Below, piece after piece: positions 1 through 11,445 of a stretch of 25,940 bases of DNA (its first letter is position 1; every line of letters starts with the position of its first letter). A model generated the notes under the pieces. The model was not told the origin of the DNA, ran no database searches, and saw only the letters and a program-made list of their open reading frames with translations. A program made the translations under genes and the position numbers. Origin of the DNA: Symbiodinium natans (lineage: Eukaryota > Sar > Dinophyceae > Suessiales > Symbiodiniaceae); NCBI GenBank assembly GCA_905221605.1, contig CAJNDS010000336.1:967501-993440 (forward strand). Reading direction: 5' to 3'.

Positions 1-332
1 AATTAAAACAAGGCAGAAGAAGGGCGCAGAGAAGAGCAAGCGACGGAGCCACGAGCGAGGCCTTTTCCCATCCCGTTTTTGCCTGTGGAGGCAAGAGCTT
101 GCAGTAGCATCCATTGCCTCTCCACCCCTCCCCTCTTCCTTTCCTTAAAAAAGAGAGGGCGGAAAAGGGGGCAAAAACGACATGTAACACAAAGCCAAAA
201 TGAAAGGGAGGAAGTCCTTCTTCCTCTGCCTGTTCTTCTCTTGCTTTTTCTTAGAAGGGCATCGAACGGAGGGAGGGGTAAGGCTTGGGGCGGGGAGAGG
301 CAAGGGATCATATCTCCAGTTCAACTTCTTCA

Positions 333-394
<62 letters not shown>

Positions 395-830
395 CGAGCG
401 AGATTAAGCGAAGGGAAAAGTGATTGGCAGCCGCCGCTGATGAGACGGAGAGAATCGCTTCTCTTCCTCTCTTATTCTTCACTTGCTTGTTCATTTGAAA
501 GGAGGCAGGGTAGGGCATAATGGGCGAAATCGAGGTAAGGAAGGAAGAAAGAAGGAAAAGAAAGCGACACACAGAAGACGAATCATTTACTGTAAGTCCC
601 GAGGACGCGAGAATATTATGAGCAAATATCCTGTCACGACTTCCTGGAACCTTCAGGGTGAGGGGCGAGAGAAGAGGGAGGGGCAAGACCAAGTTAGGAA
701 GAACACGTAAATTCCTTTTCTCTCTTCTCTTTTTCCTTTCTCTTCAGCAAGAAAGAAAACAGAATGGAAGCTAAGAGACCCTCTCTCTCCTACCAAAATG
801 GCAAGTTTTTATGTTTTGTTTTTACAAGTT
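1..830. other. Gene-poor, purine-rich stretch
   Basis: I see no convincing gene. Composition alternates between C/T-rich and G/A-rich runs around a GA microsatellite, and the short open frames on both strands are low-complexity (RERERE or SLSLSL type) with no recognisable domain. The first half could be a UTR or intron of a gene lying outside the window, but nothing in the sequence shows it. Confidence 0.5.
329..397. repeat. (GA)n microsatellite
   Basis: About 70 bases of nearly pure GA dinucleotides with a few interruptions (AA, TA, CG). It is open in several frames only because of its low complexity. Confidence 0.95.
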
Positions 831-1672
831 TGCACCTTCACAGATCCCCATCTAAGGCCAAAACATAAGGATTCTCGCCAGTTTTGCAACGTTCAAAACT
901 CACCAAATTGCTCGTGTTAGTGATTTTTGCTATTCTGGGCCTTGACAGACCACCAATCCATGGGATTTCCCCTACTTCGGCGGCCTTGGGAACCTCGCCA
1001 ATGGCGTGTTTTGGTGATTTTGGACCATTTTGGGTTTACAAAACCAAAACATAGGGACTTTCGGTAGTTTGGCGACCTTGGAAAGTCTCAAATGGCAAAG
1101 TTTTATGGTTTTAAATCATTTTTTGAGACTTCGCAGATCTCCACCGAAGGCCAAATAATAAGGATTTCACCAAATTGCTCATTCTGGTGATTTTGGTCAA
1201 TTTTGCGCTTTCACAGACTCCCGTCTAAGGCCAAAACATAAGGATTTCATCAAATTGCTTATTTTGGTGATGTTGGGCAATTTTGCACCTTCACAGACCC
1301 CCATCTAAGGTCTTCACCAAATTGCTCATTTTTATGATTTTGGTTGCCTTCACAGACCCTTATCGCATTTTCACCAAATTGCTCATTTTTGTGATTTTTG
1401 GCAATTTTGCGCCTTCACAGACCGCCATCTAAGGCCAAAACACAAGGTCGCCAAGTTGCTCATTCCTGTGATTTTTGGCAATTTTGCACCTTCACAGACC
1501 CTCATCTAAGGCCAAAATATCAGGATTTTCACCGAATTGCTTATTTTTTGACGTTGATCAATTTTACGCCTTCGCCGAAACCGAAAGGTTTTCACCAAAT
1601 TGCTCATTTTGGTGATTTTGGGCAATTTTGCACCTTCACAGACCCGCATCTAAGACCAAAACATATGGATGG
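826..1672. repeat. Degenerate tandem array, about 80 bp unit
   Basis: A unit built from the phrases TTTTGCACCTTCACAGAC, CCCATCTAAGGCCAAAACA, AAGGATTTCACCAAATTGC and TCATTTTGGTGATTTTGG recurs roughly ten times in the same orientation. Copies vary by substitution and by deletion of whole phrases, for example the shortened units near 1310-1400. Open frames inside the array are translations of the repeat and are not treated as genes. Confidence 0.9.
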
Positions 1673-2630
1673 CCAGGAAAGACGTGGGGGGGTACCATAT
1701 ACATATATACTCTACCATAATTTTCTGTACAAAATGTGTGTTAAAACAATGGGCGGGCGTTTGGTCTGAGCTAGGTTCCCTGCCGCCTCCATGTGCGGGG
1801 GACGGGGCATGTCACTGTCGACGGCTCCTGAAGGGACTCATGAGCGGACGGGGGAGATCGGTTCACGACTGCTTGCCACGAGTTCCGAAAGAAGGGGGTT
1901 TTGCGCATGCCTACCAGTACCAAGTCGCCACGCTCCAGCCTCTGAAGCTCTCCGACGGCTCCAGGTCCAGGGTCCAGTCTAGGCCATCACAGTCGGCGAG
2001 CCCCAATGACCTGCCGGCGCTAGGAGCTACTAGCAGAGCTCCTGGAATGCTTCTTGGGTTCCTCCGAGGCACCCGCAGCCTCCCCCCCTTTGAAGTTGTA
2101 CGAACTGAACACGCCTCGAACGCAGCAGGTCCACTTGCTCTTGCAGCTCTGGCACCACGTTGTTCGCTGCGAGCGGTTCGGCCTGCCCAGACCAATGTAT
2201 TGTGGCTCCGGGGGTCGGAACTCGAGGAACAGGACTGCCCATGTCATGTTCTCCCAGTGGAGCCCTTGCGTACACTCCCACAGCTGCGGACTCCTTATGA
2301 CGCGTGGGCGTAGCCATATTGCACCAAAGCACTTGTGACCATGCAGCCGCTCTTGGCAACACACCGGTTCAATTGCTCCTCCTAAACTTGAGGCCTCTGG
2401 CACCTGGAACGCAACTTGGGTCACAGGGCTCAGCGACCACTGTAAGGCGGGGCGGACCGAAGTTCTGAATAGGGACAAACCTCTAGTCCTTTCCCACCAA
2501 CACAAACTCCCCTCCAAACAAAATGTATACAAACAAAACACACAAACATTAAAATTGGGGAGTCCAATGTTTGTTGGGGCCCGGTCGCACTTGAACCCTC
2601 GACCCGAAGCCCTGAAGTCTAAAAGCAAGA
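1673..2630. other. No confident gene; possible minus-strand open frame
   Basis: Open frames exist on both strands. The longest is on the minus strand at about 2020-2628, with Cys pairs (WCQSCKSKWTCC), which could be a zinc-binding fragment. I recognise no family, and overlapping frames on the + strand are almost as long, so I do not call a gene. Around 2570-2610 the minus strand reads GGTTCAAG within a weak GGTCG/CGACC stem, superficially like a tRNA T-arm. The rest of a tRNA is absent. Confidence 0.35.
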
Positions 2631-2632
2631 GA

Positions 2633-2803
2633 TTCCCTAAACCGAAACACTAAACCCCAAAGCCGAAATGCGGGAGAGATCTGCTGGTGACTGCGACCAG
2701 GCGCAGCCTTTTGTAGAGATCTAGCTAAACCCTGAAACTTAAGCCCTAAACCCTAAAACCCTGAGAACGAAAAGGCTGAGCCCTAAGCCCTTAACCCTAA
2801 TTG
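2633..2803. repeat. Degenerate telomere-like (CCCTAAA) block
   Basis: CCCTAAA and near variants (CCCTAAAC, CTAAACCCT, CCCTAAAACC, CCCTAAGCCC, TTAACCCTAA) recur through this stretch, mixed with unrelated bases. CCCTAAA/TTTAGGG is the plant-type telomere repeat, which dinoflagellates also use. The block is internal and strongly degenerate, so it looks like an old interstitial telomeric tract, not a live chromosome end. A C13 run follows near 2851-2866. Confidence 0.65.
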
Positions 2804-2810
2804 AAACCTA

Positions 2811-3340
2811 CTTTTAAAAAGTCTCAACTCAAGGGTGGAGGCCCTCAACACTCCCCCCCCCCCCCAAATTCTCAAACAACCATAGCACCGGGCTGGGCGC
2901 AAGGGGGTGGCGGAAATCATGTTTGAAAATTGGGAGGTCTTGCATTCATAGGCGGAAGCGAGTGCACTTGGATTCGAAGGTTTGTCCTATTTGCCCGACT
3001 TTTCCGAATTTTATGATTTGGCCACTTCCCTCTCCTATGCTTAACTGTGGAAGCACATCACGGGCCTGGATCATGTCCTTTGGGGAGAGCAAGGCGATAA
3101 TGTCGGTGCGCTTGGGAAGCAGCGAGCCCTGCAACACACGCAGAGGCCACGAAGAGCGATCAAGTATCGACGTTAATGGAGGGAAGCACGCATCAACGCT
3201 ACGACGCACATCCAAACATTCAAAAACCGTGAACGCTGCGCGTCGCTCAAAGATTACGATCTTGGCAGACACTCATGTCTTCGGCACTTTTGGTTGCAAC
3301 GATCCTTGCAAAGATAGAGCTTCCCCCTTGATGCGCTCCC
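2811..3340. other. No assembled gene
   Basis: After the poly-C run there are medium open frames on both strands: + from about 2923 and - at 2946-3272. Codon-level appearance does not clearly favour either, and no motif is recognisable. It may be upstream sequence or exons of the coding-like fragments that follow on the + strand. Confidence 0.35.
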
Positions 3341-3341
3341 A

Positions 3342-3891
3342 GCTGGGGGTCTCTACCAAGCAATGCAAGAGAAAGAGACTGCTGCCCTGTATGACATGCA
3401 ACGCCGCCTCGCAGATGGTCGTCGGATAGGGGATGGGTACAAAGCGAGCATCAGGGCTATGGCCGCGGTGCTTCAGCAGCGGGCCAACAGCCTGACAGGT
3501 ACGAAGACGTCTGGTTACGCTGGTTGGAATTCTTGTATGCAAGCTGACTATGCTCTGACATCATCAAGGGCCACGGAGAACACAGCCGCGAGCTCCTGCT
3601 CCGAGAAGCTGAGGTCACCCAGGAGGAGCGTGGGCATCTGGGCCAAGTCCGCATACCTGCAGAGCGCAAGCTACGGCAGTGCAAGCTCCTGAGCTGCTGT
3701 GGGGATCCTCTTGTTTTCTGTATTGTTCCAAGGACCCCGATGTGGAAGCGCAGGCAAAGAAGGAACTTCCCGAAGCATCCCGGAGGCGTCGGCTTGAAAT
3801 TCTCATGACCCGCATGGCCTGCAGAGGCACTCTGAGAACTCGCGGCGGCGCCATGGTCGGAAAGTTGAAGGATCATCCGGCAGGTGCCTGA
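3342..3891 (+). CDS. Coding-like exon fragments, unknown product
   Basis: Three pieces on the + strand look protein-coding although no single frame joins them. At 3348-3498 the frame reads a helical, charged segment (ALYDMQRRLADGRRIGDGY) and ends at a good 5' splice site, ACAG followed by GTACGAAG. At about 3569-3685 another frame reads HSRELLLREAEVTQEERG and ERKLRQCKLL. At about 3733-3891 a third frame reads DVEAQAKKELPEASRRRRLE and ends at a TGA. All are Glu/Arg-rich helices, perhaps a coiled coil. I could not find splice phases that join the pieces, so the gene model is open, and a pseudogene is possible. No family recognised. Confidence 0.3.
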
Positions 3892-4071
3892 GCAAGATCG
3901 GGGGCTCTCGGTCGGGCTTGTGCACTTGAAGGCTCGGGATTGAGGGTGTACAGCTTTCAGGAAATAGAGAGATGTTTTAAGAGCAAGCGGGGCGTTGAAA
4001 GTCCCCACTTCGGGCTCGGAAAAGTCTTGCGGCAGCCGGGCAGCGCGGCCAGAACTCGAAGCTTGTCTGTT

Positions 4072-5085
4072 CTACCCTGGAAGCCGAATTGATACTCCTC
4101 CATGGCCTGGCACACAGCTGCCGCCGAACTCTATCGAGACATTCACCCCATCCGGTGCTGTTTTGTAGCGGCTTTGACTGAAATTGCGCAAGACGGGCTG
4201 TATTCTCGTATATTGGCCTCTGGGTGCAGACATGTGCAGACTTTGATGGAAGGCATGCGCCAAAGAAGAGGAGCCACCCTGAGCCGCCGCAACTCCAACC
4301 CTGCAGATGCATTTACCTACCTGGTGACTCATAGAATCGGCAGGCCTTCCTGAGATTGCTGTCGGCAAGGGGCTCGGCATCAAAGAACTGCAGTGTCAGG
4401 TAGGCTGTGTCATAGATGATGACCTGACGGGAAGATTACGGAAGCACGTCTTGGCTGCTGCACGAATGTGTTTTGTCTGGGGTGCCTGTTGATGCTCTTG
4501 GCCACTTCTGCTGCCGGACGCGAGCACTGCAAAGTCGGTTTGCACATCTTCGCGTCCGAGTCTTTGCTTCACCCTTCGGAGCAGTTGCTGCCGGCACCCC
4601 TGGAGGCATAACACATGTTTGGGATATGCTTCGTGCAGGAGCATCTGCTCGACAACGTCGACGATGTGTTCCTGGCGACCTTCGTCATCGTCATCGGCTG
4701 TCATTACGGGACCGTTCAAGCCTCGGGCCTCACTGAGCACGTTCCACGAGCAGGCGTTAATGGTGAGCTTTGCACCTTGCAGATGAACTGCAGCAGCAAT
4801 GGGCAGATGGTCTGAGGGAAACCTCCAATTTCCTTGAAGCGGTCGCGTGACCTTTGGAAGCGTTCGCAGCCAGTGCCCAAGAACAGTCTCCACGCACGCC
4901 TCCAACAACTCTTCTGCCTCCTGAAGCCTGCACGTGGGCATGTCATCACCTTTGGTCTCGCATGGGAGACGCCCGATGAGATAATCAAGAGTTTCCGCAG
5001 CCTCTGCCGCTGCGGCGACCTCCCATGGCCACTGCTTGTTGACCCCGCGCTCCTTCTCCTCAAGCTGCCGCCTCATGCTCTTCAA
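4072..5085 (-). CDS. EEP-fold hydrolase-like protein, multi-exon, partial
   Basis: Seen: a minus-strand exon from about 5085 (first ATG at 5076) to 4486. It encodes a charged N-terminal part, then FPSDHLPI, then ACSWNVLSEARGLNG and, 40 residues on, VLCLQGCRQ. SDHLP is the usual C-terminal EEP motif, while SWN and LQE are the N-terminal ones; here LQE has become LQG. Reading continues at 4423-4321 in another frame (VIIYDTAYLTLQFFDAEPLA) after a 62-base GC-AG intron, CAACAG/GCACC to CGTCAG/GTC at 4485-4424. A third piece, 4217-4072 (GQYTRIQPVLRNF), fits a 103-base GT-AG intron at 4320-4218. Known: the EEP superfamily covers nucleases, deadenylases and phosphatases. Inferred: either the tail of one EEP domain followed by a second, or a permuted domain. 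The 5' end is not defined, and no GDFN motif is visible, so the gene may be partial or decayed. Confidence 0.55.
4424..4485 (-). other. Predicted GC-AG intron, 62 bases
   Basis: The donor is CAACAG/GCACCC and the acceptor CCCGTCAG/GTCATC. Removing it joins phase 0 and changes the reading frame from one that ends at 4396 to one reading QVIIYDTAYL. The short length makes this less certain than the ROCO introns. Confidence 0.5.
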
Positions 5086-5209
5086 GCTTCCACCTCGGCT
5101 ACAGGAGTCTTACCGACGTCCCTTTGCCCCTGCTTGCTACACGCTCCGTAGATGTGGTACCAATGTAGAAGTTAGTTGGTAGTAGAGGGGCTTCCTTTTG
5201 GGGCTTATC

Positions 5210-8200
5210 TCAGTCCGCCAAGCTCAGGTCTGGGCCGAAGACTTCCAAGTCCTCGCGGACTGCGTCATGCACGTCGCACAGCTCCAGTTGCAGCATGTTT
5301 CGCAAAGTCTCCGCATGAGCTGCGATCTGGCCCATCTCTGCCACCCAGTGGCTCAACATCGGCTGCAAAGCCTCGAGCATGACGCGGCTAGCGTCTACTG
5401 TCATGTTCCGCTGCAGCAAGTAAATCGCCCTCTCCCAGAGGCGTTTGACCTAGGCGGCGCAGGCACGAGACCTAATTCAAAGCAAGCTAACGGTATCAGG
5501 AAGAGTGCGGAACCCAACTAAGGCTGATTGGCAGGACGAGGCCCCAGCATACTTCACGGCCTTGGGAGTTGGCCCGCAGTAGCCCTCCAGCTGCTCCTCC
5601 ACCACTGAAAGGAAGTCGCACTCTCCCGTCACAGGCTTGATCTGGCTGCCGCACATGTAGCCGAAGCGGATGACGTTCGTGACCTCGAAGAAACGAGGTG
5701 CAGACGCCTGGTTCTTGAACAGATTGATCTTTGCGAATATGCTTATGAAGGCCGATCGCGACTTGTTGCCCTCCTTGAGAGCCTCTGACAAAGAGATCCT
5801 TGTCTGGGCATCTTGGGAACAACGGGGCTTGCTGCCTTTGCTGATATCTTCTGTGGTCCAAGTGAGGAACTTGGCATCCTTGGCATCGCTCGCAGGGTTG
5901 CTTCTCCCCGCCTTGAGTCCGGCCCAGAGAATGTCTGCTCCCAGCTGGCTGCATCTTTTGCAGATTTCTTGAAGGCGACCTGCCAGGTGGGACAGCGCGG
6001 CAGCTTCATCGTCCGTGCTGAGCACGACGTACTCCTCCAGATCGACATCACATGGGAAGCTTGTGCTCTTGAACTTGAAACTTCCAGCAGGGCGGACGTC
6101 TCCTTGAAAGGAGACACGCCTTACCACGTCCCGAAGCTTGTCGCTTAGGTCGGGGAGGAAGCGCTCTTGTAAGAGCTGGCAGCGCCAACAACGCGAATTT
6201 GCAGGATAACAGTCCTTCTGGCCGCAGGCACTGAAGAAAACTTCTGGATCGTACGGGATGTGCTGGCGAGCGTACACCTTGATGCTGCGCTCCTCCTTCC
6301 TATCCATGCCCAACGCAGCAAAGAAGTAGTCCACAATGTCTTCGACGCTCAAAACTCTTGTTTCTTCTGTATCCTCGTCAGGCTCTAAGGAGAACGAGCT
6401 CGGTTGCACACGAATCTTGAGGAGCTGCGTGCCCTCGACAGAAGGCTGGGTGAGGCTTGCAACAGCCGTCTCTGAGCGCAGCTCGACGTGATTCCGGAAG
6501 ATTTGAGGGGGGCCGGGGCTCAGCTTGCCCGTGCCGCAGGATACACGCACCTGCTCGCACACCTGCGCCGCAATCTTTGCCAAGATGGTCGGAGAGACTA
6601 GGCCGCGCATGTCCATGTAACAGACCTCACCGTTTTTCTGTGGCGATTCCGGCATCATTGCAACCTTTGGCAGGCAGCAGGGCACTACAAACTCGTTCTC
6701 AAAGGCCCGTCTCAAGAGCAGCCCCTTCTGCTCCATGGTCTTGAGCAAAATAGCGGTCATTGCCTCTGCCTCTCCTGGGGCGAAGTCTCCCCTCCACAGC
6801 TCATTCAGCAGCTCGCGCGTGGCCACGCCGTCGGTGTGCAAGCGGCGAAGGGTTGTCTTGGGCACGCGAGCTGCACTCTTTCGCAACCCCTGCTTGTAGT
6901 GCTCCGAGTGCTGAAGGCGGCTTTCAGCCCAGAAACGAAGGCTGATGACCTTTGCAAGGGCCACGCCCACCTTTCCAATGTCCAAGAGGACGTGCTCCTC
7001 CAAGCCCTTTTCCTGAAACCACAGGAGCGTGCCTAAACTGTGAAGCAACCTCAGCACGTGCAACACTTCGGTTCCGCTTATCGGTGTTGGCCTGAGGCCT
7101 TCCAAGAGCTCCCGCACCTGCGACAGCCCCAGTGAGGTGCAGGAAACATTCACGTCGAGAGTCGTGCTGTTCCTGTCAATTCGGAGGACTTCGACGCATG
7201 CACCTTTTGGTGCGACCATCTTCTCGCCACTGAAGGTCTGCATCTCCTGGTTTGACGTCAGGTTGAACTTGAACCCTGTTGTGAGGTCCATCCTGCTACC
7301 AAGAGCCTCGTACGCTTGTGCTTCGAGCTGTTCTTTTGGGGACTTGGCGTTCTTGCCGCCGCCAAGCTCCGTGAGCAGGTCGTGGGCTCTCAGCCAGGCG
7401 ACAGGGTAAAGCTGCGACTGCAGGCCCGCGTGCGGCTTCGCATTTACCACGTCTGTCCGGGGTGGCTGTGGCAACAGAAGTTCTGTAGACAGCGCGTGCA
7501 GCCGCTCGCGGAGCGGGCGGATGTAGCCGTCGACGTCCTCAGCGAAGTTCTCCACAGGGAAAAGCCACTTGGACCGGCAGTCGGAAGGTCCTGGGCCTCT
7601 TTGCAGTTGGTCTCGCAACCTTGGCAGCATATCCATGAGCTCTTCAATCCGAGTATCCAATTCTTCCTCGTCAAACCCCTTCCTCGCCCACTTTGTGGCA
7701 ACCAGGAGGACCGGTGGAGCTGCAGTGTCGTTGCTGGCGGCACCCGTGCCATCTGTAGCACCGTGAAACACGAACCACAACCAGAGTTGGAGCTCGTGCC
7801 AAGCCTGATCCAGGGTTTGCCTAGCATCCACGAACACCAAATAGATGCCTTTGCCGTGGAAGTAGAGGAGGTTGCACTGTGCGTACTCTGCTTGTCCTGG
7901 CTGACACAAATCTTACACAAGCAGACCAAAAAAACAAGAACAACGGGCCGTCCAGAACGCGCACCAGCATTGACAACCCTGCATGTCCTGGAAGGTCCCA
8001 GCACTGGAGTCTAGGATGGAAGGCATCCTCATAATCAGACTTGTTGATCTCCAAGAAAAGGCCGTCGTCCATCTTTCGTGGTCCCAGCATCTCCTGGGCT
8101 TCCCGAGCCGTCCTCAGCTCCTCCTGCTGAATCTCCGGGGCCTTCAGCAACTCCTCCGGTTTCTGCTGGGCCTCTTGGGCCTTCAGCAGCTGGGCCTCCT

Positions 8201-8823
8201 CAGCCTTCCTCTGCTCCTCGTCCTTTCTCAACCTCGTACTCTGGGCCTTCCTCAACTCCTCCTGCTGAACCTCCTGGGCCTCGCGGGCCTTCGGCGGCTC
8301 TTCCTGCTTCTGCTGGTCCTCCCGAGCCTTCCTCCGCACCTCCTCCCTGCTCAGGTCCTCCTGTTTTCGCTGGGATTGCCGAATGGCGCTGACGGCACTG
8401 GCATCAAACGTACTTGTTTCGCAGCGGTCCCATGAAGACGAGGAATGATGCTGTGCCTGGACGGCACAGACCTCCACTCCGTAGGTGGAATCTTGTTGCC
8501 CTTCCTCTGGGACTTCGCCTTTCAAGCACCTGCGGACACTGTGCACATAAATGCATGCATAAACTAAGGCGATTTCTCAGGGATGAATGCTCAGACTCAT
8601 ACTGGCACCTGGCATGGGGGGTCTTTGTTTGCCGAAACGCGATCATGCAAGAGCCAAGATCGAGTACGGCCACTGCAGCGGCTGTTCCCTGCCTGAGGGT
8701 GGTCGTCTTGCCAGCCCGGCCCTGCCCGACGAAGCATACACGGACCACGGGCAGCGGCGCCTTGCCGGAGATCTGCCAATTCGACAGCTCCTTCTCCAGG
8801 TGCTCCCTCCTACCTTGTTTCAC
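5210..8823 (-). CDS. ROCO-family (Roc-COR) GTPase with C-terminal NTase-like region
   Basis: Exons on the minus strand: about 8823-8693, 8529-7988, 7896-5561 and 5449-5210. The P-loop is VCFVGQGRAGKTTTL. After the first intron come switch I (STYGVEV) and a Glu/Lys/Gln-rich helix of about 130 residues. Switch II is WDLPG, completed across the second intron by QAEYAQC. The NKxD position reads ATKWA and lacks the Asp. The COR domain starts near LYPVAWLRAHDLL and shows its typical LLHSLGTLLWF and ENEFVVPCCLP segments. After it, GDVRPAGSFKF followed by CDVDLEEYV resembles a nucleotidyltransferase GS...DxD signature. The last exon reads VKRLWERAIYLLQRNM and stops at 5212-5210. ROCO proteins are multidomain GTPases in which COR mediates dimerisation. 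I see no LRR or kinase here. The 5' end is undefined; upstream exons may lie beyond 8823. Confidence 0.8.
5450..5560 (-). other. Predicted GC-AG intron, 111 bases (ROCO)
   Basis: The donor is CCCAAG/GCCGTG and the acceptor GCCTAG/GTCAAAC, phase 0. Without splicing, the frame runs to a stop at 5477; with it, the product continues as GPTPK + VKRLWER and gains 79 residues. Confidence 0.65.
7897..7987 (-). other. Predicted GA-AG intron, 91 bases, flanked by an 8-base direct repeat (ROCO)
   Basis: The exon sequence CCAGGACA occurs at both ends, so several cut points would give the same protein. The only one ending in AG gives a GA donor: CCAG/GACATGC to CAGCCAG/GACAAGC. Removal restores the Roc switch II as WDLPG + QAEYAQ in phase 1. 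GA and GC donors are known in dinoflagellates. Confidence 0.75.
8530..8692 (-). other. Predicted GC-AG intron, 163 bases (ROCO)
   Basis: The donor is CCCTCAG/GCAGGG and the acceptor GTCCGCAG/GTGCTTG, phase 2. Removal joins the P-loop helix GKTTTLR directly to CLKGEVPEEG and switch I STYGVEV, the spacing expected in a Roc domain. Confidence 0.75.
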
Positions 8824-8853
8824 ATCGCACAGATGGAGAAAGTTGAGAAAGAT
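8796..8853. repeat. Direct duplication, copy 1 (at ROCO 5' exon)
   Basis: About 58 bases containing CTCCCTCCTACCTTGTTTCA and CAGATGGAGAAAGTTGAGAA, matched at 9106-9169 with an extra CCACA-type insertion and few substitutions. On the minus strand it overlaps the first recognisable ROCO exon (VKQGRREHLEK). Confidence 0.85.
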
Positions 8854-8954
8854 TGGTGGTTCGTCTGCGCATGTTGAGTTTGAGAAGACAGCCGAGCGGG
8901 CCTGCCACCTAGGGGAGTGGCATGCACAACATCTGCCCCACTAGCAGGATGCCG

Positions 8955-9075
8955 GAAACTATTAACATACCCATCGGTTCGGGCCATTCTCACTCTACCC
9001 TTCAAGCTCTGCAGGCGGACTCTGATGAACAAAGCAGGTGATGAGACCCTGGCGATGTTGCTCCGAGTCCTGGCG
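8955..9075. repeat. Second direct duplication, copy 1
   Basis: About 120 bases containing CCCATCGGTTCGGGCCATTC and GATGTTGCTCCGAGTCCTGG, repeated at 9482-9600 with small indels (CTCTACCCTTCAAGCTC against CTCTGGCTC). The two copies lie about 525 bases apart. Confidence 0.9.
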
Positions 9076-9105
9076 TCCAGGCTTGTGGCGCGCAGGTGCG
9101 TCCAT

Positions 9106-9169
9106 CTCCAGGCGCTCCCTCCTACCTTGTTTCACATCCACAGCACAGATGGAGAAAGTTGAGAAGGAT
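9106..9169. repeat. Direct duplication, copy 2
   Basis: This is the partner of 8796-8853. The minus strand again reads VKQGRRE but then diverges (RLEMDAP), so it is not a second intact ROCO exon. Confidence 0.85.
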
Positions 9170-9334
9170 AGAGCGGTGAGTGCACCAACCCCCCAACCTA
9201 GACATGCTGGGCCTCATAGACATGCTGGCACTGCATCTTCATACATTTGGCATGCTGATTTCCGCCGAGGCCCGAAGGTGTCTAGGTTGCCCGAAGATAC
9301 ATGTCAACCCCCTTTTTTTGCCTGGAATGGGTAC

Positions 9335-9357
9335 CCCGGTTGCCTAAGGCAACCGGG
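9335..9357. repeat. Perfect 10-bp inverted repeat
   Basis: CCCGGTTGCC, a TAA triloop, then GGCAACCGGG, with no mismatch. It sits just before a C-rich tract (about 9366-9420). It lacks the GAGG/CCTC core of the hairpins found after 15.8 kb. Confidence 0.85.
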
Positions 9358-9365
9358 ATCGATCT

Positions 9366-9420
9366 GCCCCCACCCCCCACCACCCTGCCCCCCCGACACC
9401 CCCGCCCCCCACCCCCCTGC
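9366..9420. repeat. C-rich simple tract
   Basis: Runs of C5 to C7 separated by single A, G or T bases. On the minus strand this is G-rich, with several G3+ runs that could form a quadruplex. Confidence 0.7.
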
Positions 9421-9481
9421 GGACCTATGGGTGTCTCGGGCTAGCGTAATTGGGCCAGGCCGAGGCAGGTCGCGCAGCGCT

Positions 9482-9600
9482 GAAACTATTACATAATCCC
9501 TTCCCATCGGTTCGGGCCATTCTCACTCTGGCTCTGCAGGCGGACTCTGATGAACAAAACAGGCGATGAGGCCCTGGCGATGTTGCTCCGAGTCCTGGCG
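9482..9600. repeat. Second direct duplication, copy 2
   Basis: Partner of 8955-9075. After it the sequence diverges at CGCGCAGGTG, a phrase also found after copy 1 near 9088, which suggests that an originally longer duplication was trimmed by deletion. Confidence 0.85.
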
Positions 9601-9913
9601 CGCGCAGGTGCCGCTTCGAGCTTTCATGTACAATTTGGGTCCTCAAAAGTATCACTCATGCCGTTGGGGTGAAGGATGGACAACAACGAGTTAAAGCCCA
9701 AACGCAACCAAGAAGCACAAGCGTGGTAAAGGAGTGCAGATTATAGTTGTTTCGCTTATTGGCACCTGGGCAAGACCTGTTGCGATTGCTTTGCTTGTGG
9801 CGGTGTTCGGGCTAAACGACTCTGCTCAATCAAGTCTTGCACCTACATGCAGCCCTTCGCCACCGCAGTCATTCTGAAACTTGCTACGATAGCCACTGCC
9901 CATCACTGCCCAA

Positions 9914-11445
<1,532 letters not shown>

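Noticed and set aside
1398-1769. 123-residue + strand protein in the 80-bp array
   Set aside because: Its sequence repeats with the DNA unit and other frames are equally open.
2560-2640. tRNA or tRNA-derived SINE on the minus strand (GGTTCAAG)
   Set aside because: The T-stem does not pair correctly and no A box, D-arm or anticodon arm is visible.
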